Shown piece by piece: positions 62,106-64,000 of a stretch of 64,000 bases of DNA (positions are counted from its first letter, which is position 1; the number at the start of each line of letters is the position of its first letter). The notes below the pieces were generated by a model. That model searched no databases. It saw nothing but the letters and a program-made list of their open reading frames with translations, and had not been told where the DNA came from. Origin of the DNA: Devosia sp. Root635 (lineage in GTDB: Bacteria > Pseudomonadota > Alphaproteobacteria > Rhizobiales > Devosiaceae); assembly GCF_001427605.1 (NCBI RefSeq), contig NZ_LMGZ01000002.1:84643-148642 (forward strand). The letters run 5' to 3'. The position numbers and the translations under genes are program-made.

Positions 62106-63614
62106 CTACTCCGCCGCGCCGCGTTCTTCCGCCATGGCATCGGGGCCGTTGGGATCGCCTGGCGCTGTCTCGGCGCCCAAATCGGGGAAGGCGACGACGC
62201 GGTTGTTGCGGAAGTCGAGGCGGACGACGAGCAGGCCGCGTTCCTCGAACCAGGTCAGCAGGCGCCGGGCGCGGCTGGCCGAATGGGTGCCGTAGAGGCG
62301 GGCCAGAGTGGCGTCGGAGGGGCAGGGGGCCGAGGCAAGCGCGGCCTGGGCCAGGACGAGGAAGACGCCCTGCACGTCATCGGTGAGGGTTTCGGAGAGC
62401 GACAGGGCCTGCTGCCAGCCATCGGATTGGGCGACCTCGGTATCGGGCGCGACGCGGGCGACGGCGAGGCGGCGCTTGAAGGCCGGCAAAGCCGGCGGTT
62501 CGCCGGGGACGCGGCGAATGCGGCAGCGCACCAGGAAGTCCTGGTAAAGCACGGCGACGGTGCGGAAGCTGGCATCTGGATCGCCCAGCAATTCGGCCAT
62601 GATGGCGTCGATCTGGCGGTCGCGCTCGGCTTCGTCGATCTCGGGGAAGAGGCTTTGCGGGGCCTCCTCGGCTGGCGGGCGGGCGCGGGAGAGCTGGGCC
62701 AGCAGCTCATTGGTCGAGGGCGGCGGGGGCGGCGCGGGGCGGCGGACCACCGGGCGGGCCTGCTCGTCGGCCGAGGCGGTGAAGATGAGGTCGGCGGCGT
62801 CGACAGGGGCTTCGAAGGGCACCAGCTTGGGGCTGGTGGAGCGGGCCGAGGTTTCCACCGCGCCGATGGTGACCGGCAGGGGACGGCGGGAAATGGCGGG
62901 GCCGAGGGCGACGAAGTGGCCGCGGGCGAGGTCGCGAAACTGCTCGGCCTGGCGCTTTTCCATGCCGAGGAGATCGGCGGCGCGGGCCATGTCGATATCG
63001 AGAAAAGTGCGACCCATCAGGAAGTTAGAGGCCTCCGCCGCGACATTCTTGGCCAGCTTGGCGAGGCGCTGGGTGGCGATGACGCCGGCCAGGCCCCGCT
63101 TGCGGCCGCGGCACATGAGGTTGGTCATGGCGCCGAGGGATAATTTGCGAGCTTCGTCAGACACTTCGCCGGCTGCGGCCGGGGCGAAGAGCTGGGCTTC
63201 GTCGACGACGACGAGGACGGGATACCAATGATCGCGGTCGGCATCGAACATGCCGCCGAGGAAGGCGGCGGCGGCGCGCATTTGTTGTTCTACATCAAGG
63301 CCTTCGAGATTGAGCACGACGGAAACGCGATGCTGGCGGACACGAGCGGCGATGCGGGTCAGCTCGGCCTCGGTGCGCGTGGCGTCGACGACAGTGTGGC
63401 CGTAACGCTCTGACAGCGTTGTGAAATCGCCTTCGGGATCGATGATACATTGCTGTACCCAGGGGGCGGACTGTTCGAGCAGGCGGCGCAAAAGGTGGGA
63501 CTTGCCGGAGCCGGAATTGCCCTGGACGAGCAGACGGGTGGCCAGCAGCTCCTCGAGATCGAGCGTGGCGGGCGCGGCGCCCGTCGTTGCGCCCATGTCG
63601 ATTGCTACCTTCAT
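62106..63614 (-). CDS. HerA-like ATP-binding protein (DUF87 type)
   Basis: A 502-residue P-loop ATPase of the HerA/FtsK superfamily. Walker A is 'RLLVQGNSGSGKSHLLRRLL' with 'CIIDPEGDFTTLSERYGHTV' (I-D-P-E/H-G). Walker B is 'YPVLVVVDEAQLFAPAAAGE', and 'CRGRKRGLAGVIATQRLAKL' holds the sensor/arginine region. A Pro-rich linker near residue 295 leads to an uncharacterised C-terminal half. HerA proteins act with NurA nucleases, but no nuclease is adjacent. ATG 63614 has AGGAG. Part of a palindromic motif shared with the hpt promoter lies upstream. Confidence 0.85.
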   Translation of the reverse strand: MKVAIDMGATTGAAPATLDLEELLATRLLVQGNSGSGKSHLLRRLLEQSAPWVQQCIIDPEGDFTTLSERYGHTVVDATRTEAELTRIAARVRQHRVSVVLNLEGLDVEQQMRAAAAFLGGMFDADRDHWYPVLVVVDEAQLFAPAAAGEVSDEARKLSLGAMTNLMCRGRKRGLAGVIATQRLAKLAKNVAAEASNFLMGRTFLDIDMARAADLLGMEKRQAEQFRDLARGHFVALGPAISRRPLPVTIGAVETSARSTSPKLVPFEAPVDAADLIFTASADEQARPVVRRPAPPPPPSTNELLAQLSRARPPAEEAPQSLFPEIDEAERDRQIDAIMAELLGDPDASFRTVAVLYQDFLVRCRIRRVPGEPPALPAFKRRLAVARVAPDTEVAQSDGWQQALSLSETLTDDVQGVFLVLAQAALASAPCPSDATLARLYGTHSASRARRLLTWFEERGLLVVRLDFRNNRVVAFPDLGAETAPGDPNGPDAMAEERGAAE

Positions 63615-63675
63615 CCGGTCTCCTGATGGCGGGATGGTCCCGGTCAGTCGGGAGAGTCACGCGAGGGAAGAGTTG

Positions 63676-63696
63676 GTCAGCAGACTGTTAGCATTG
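63676..63696. promoter_or_regulatory. Motif shared with the hpt upstream palindrome
   Basis: CAGACTGTTAGCATTGACG here matches CAGACTGTTAGCATCGACG upstream of hpt at all but one position. The left arm is degenerate (GTCAG instead of GCTAA). It lies about 65-80 bp upstream of the ATPase start. Possible shared promoter or operator. Confidence 0.5.
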
Positions 63697-63842
63697 ACGC
63701 GGGCGATTCGTGAAAGGCGGCGGATGGAGAAGGCACAGGGTTGGTGGGAAGGGAGTCCTTGTTGGGTACCCCCTCCTAGCCTCCCTGATAGGGGGAGGAA
63801 TCCGTGCGGTGGGTGAGGGATGATCGAGTCCCACCCACCACG

Positions 63843-63915
63843 CGTCACCCTCGGGCTTGACTCGAGGGCTCTGTACTTGCTGGGCGATTGTTAAGTGAAG
63901 GGCCCTCGGGTCAAG
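63843..63915. repeat. Palindromic repeat, family D, interrupted by IS110 end
   Basis: Aligns with the intact copy at 48151-48235 from GTCACCCTCGGGCTTGACTC to GGCCCTCGGGTCAAGC, then stops. The last 12-13 bp of the palindrome are replaced by the transposase 3' end. Confidence 0.85.
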
Positions 63916-64000
63916 CAACTGTCGATTGTTTGACGATAGCATTGAGGATGGTGATGAACTTTCTCATTGCAGCGTTGATGGCGAGTTTGAAGGGTTTTCC
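63911..64000 (-). CDS. IS110-family transposase, C-terminal fragment (cut by window edge)
   Basis: Twenty-nine codons plus stop, reading 'GKPFKLAINAAMRKFITILN' then 'AIVKQSTVA'. This closely follows the C-terminus of IS110-family transposases (G-K-P-x-K-x-A-x-x-A-x-M-R-K-x-x-x-x-L-N-A-I). Those enzymes are RuvC-like/serine recombinases guided by a bridge RNA. The TGA stop lies within the family D palindromic repeat, so the host repeat supplies the end of the gene. The rest of the element lies beyond the right edge; whether it is intact cannot be seen. Confidence 0.8.
   Translation of the reverse strand, partial: GKPFKLAINAAMRKFITILNAIVKQSTVA
63914..64000 (-). mobile_element. IS110-family element, one end
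   Basis: The sequence from about 63915 rightward departs from the family D repeat and encodes the transposase C-terminus. The junction falls in GGGTCAAGC|AACTG, with no visible terminal inverted repeat or obvious target duplication, as expected for IS110 elements. The other end is outside the window. Confidence 0.72.

Overview
The window is GC-rich chromosomal DNA of an alphaproteobacterium, most likely a Hyphomicrobiales member close to Devosia. This is inferred from the CpdR-type single-domain response regulator next to an N-formylglutamate amidohydrolase-like gene, the split gltB/gltD, TRAP and tripartite tricarboxylate transporters, typical codon use, and numerous alphaproteobacterial palindromic intergenic repeats. 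No phage, plasmid backbone, rRNA or CRISPR array is visible. The only mobile-element sequence is the end of an IS110-family element at the right edge.

Layout. 1-3.1 kb: small housekeeping genes (RsiV-like fragment, GNAT, TPR protein, DedA, RidA). 3.2-4.9 kb: a TetR regulator with its operator, translationally coupled to a flavin monooxygenase. 5.1-12.6 kb: a 6-deoxyhexose (L-fucose-type) oxidative catabolic region with a FAH-family hydrolase, FucU mutarotase, GntR/FCD regulator, UxaA-type dehydratase, SMP-30 lactonase and LldD. Three perfect copies of CTAACATGTTAG lie in front of fah, between gntR and uxaA, and in front of lldD, which defines a small regulon. 12.6-14.4 kb: an ECF sigma/anti-sigma operon with a COG4315 protein. 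14.4-20.1 kb: a NarL-type two-component system and a TRAP transporter whose P gene converges on QM. 20.4-26 kb: PfkB kinase, dihaem cytochrome c, nadB, a degenerate HNH-like protein, nadA and KDPG aldolase. 26.4-28.9 kb: a ModE-like regulator and modAB without modC, converging on a truncated LigD polymerase domain.

29-36.9 kb: stomatin/NfeD pair, a beta-barrel outer-membrane protein, galU/galE, an MltB-like transglycosylase, an SGNH hydrolase and hpt. 37-43.4 kb: gltD and gltB. 44-49.8 kb: dps, hsp20 with a sigma-32-type promoter, a secreted protein, a strong small-RNA candidate just before an alpha/beta hydrolase, hisN-like phosphatase, an N-formylglutamate amidohydrolase-like gene and cpdR. 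50 kb: tandem tRNA-Val(GAC) and tRNA-Val(CAC). 50.5-55.4 kb: PNPOx-like protein, msrB, hrpB and an aldose-1-epimerase-like protein. 55.4-62 kb: a DctD/DctB-type sigma-54 two-component system divergent from tctCBA, with a consensus -24/-12 promoter and two candidate activator sites between them. 62-63.6 kb: a HerA-like ATPase. The right edge carries a palindromic repeat broken by an IS110-type transposase end.

Intergenic space is dominated by at least seven families of 60-160 bp palindromic repeats (labelled A-G below). One copy supplies the C-terminus of a histidine kinase, one is split by the IS110 element, and two inverted copies flank a two-gene segment inside the sugar region. All functional statements are from reading motifs and context; no database search was run.
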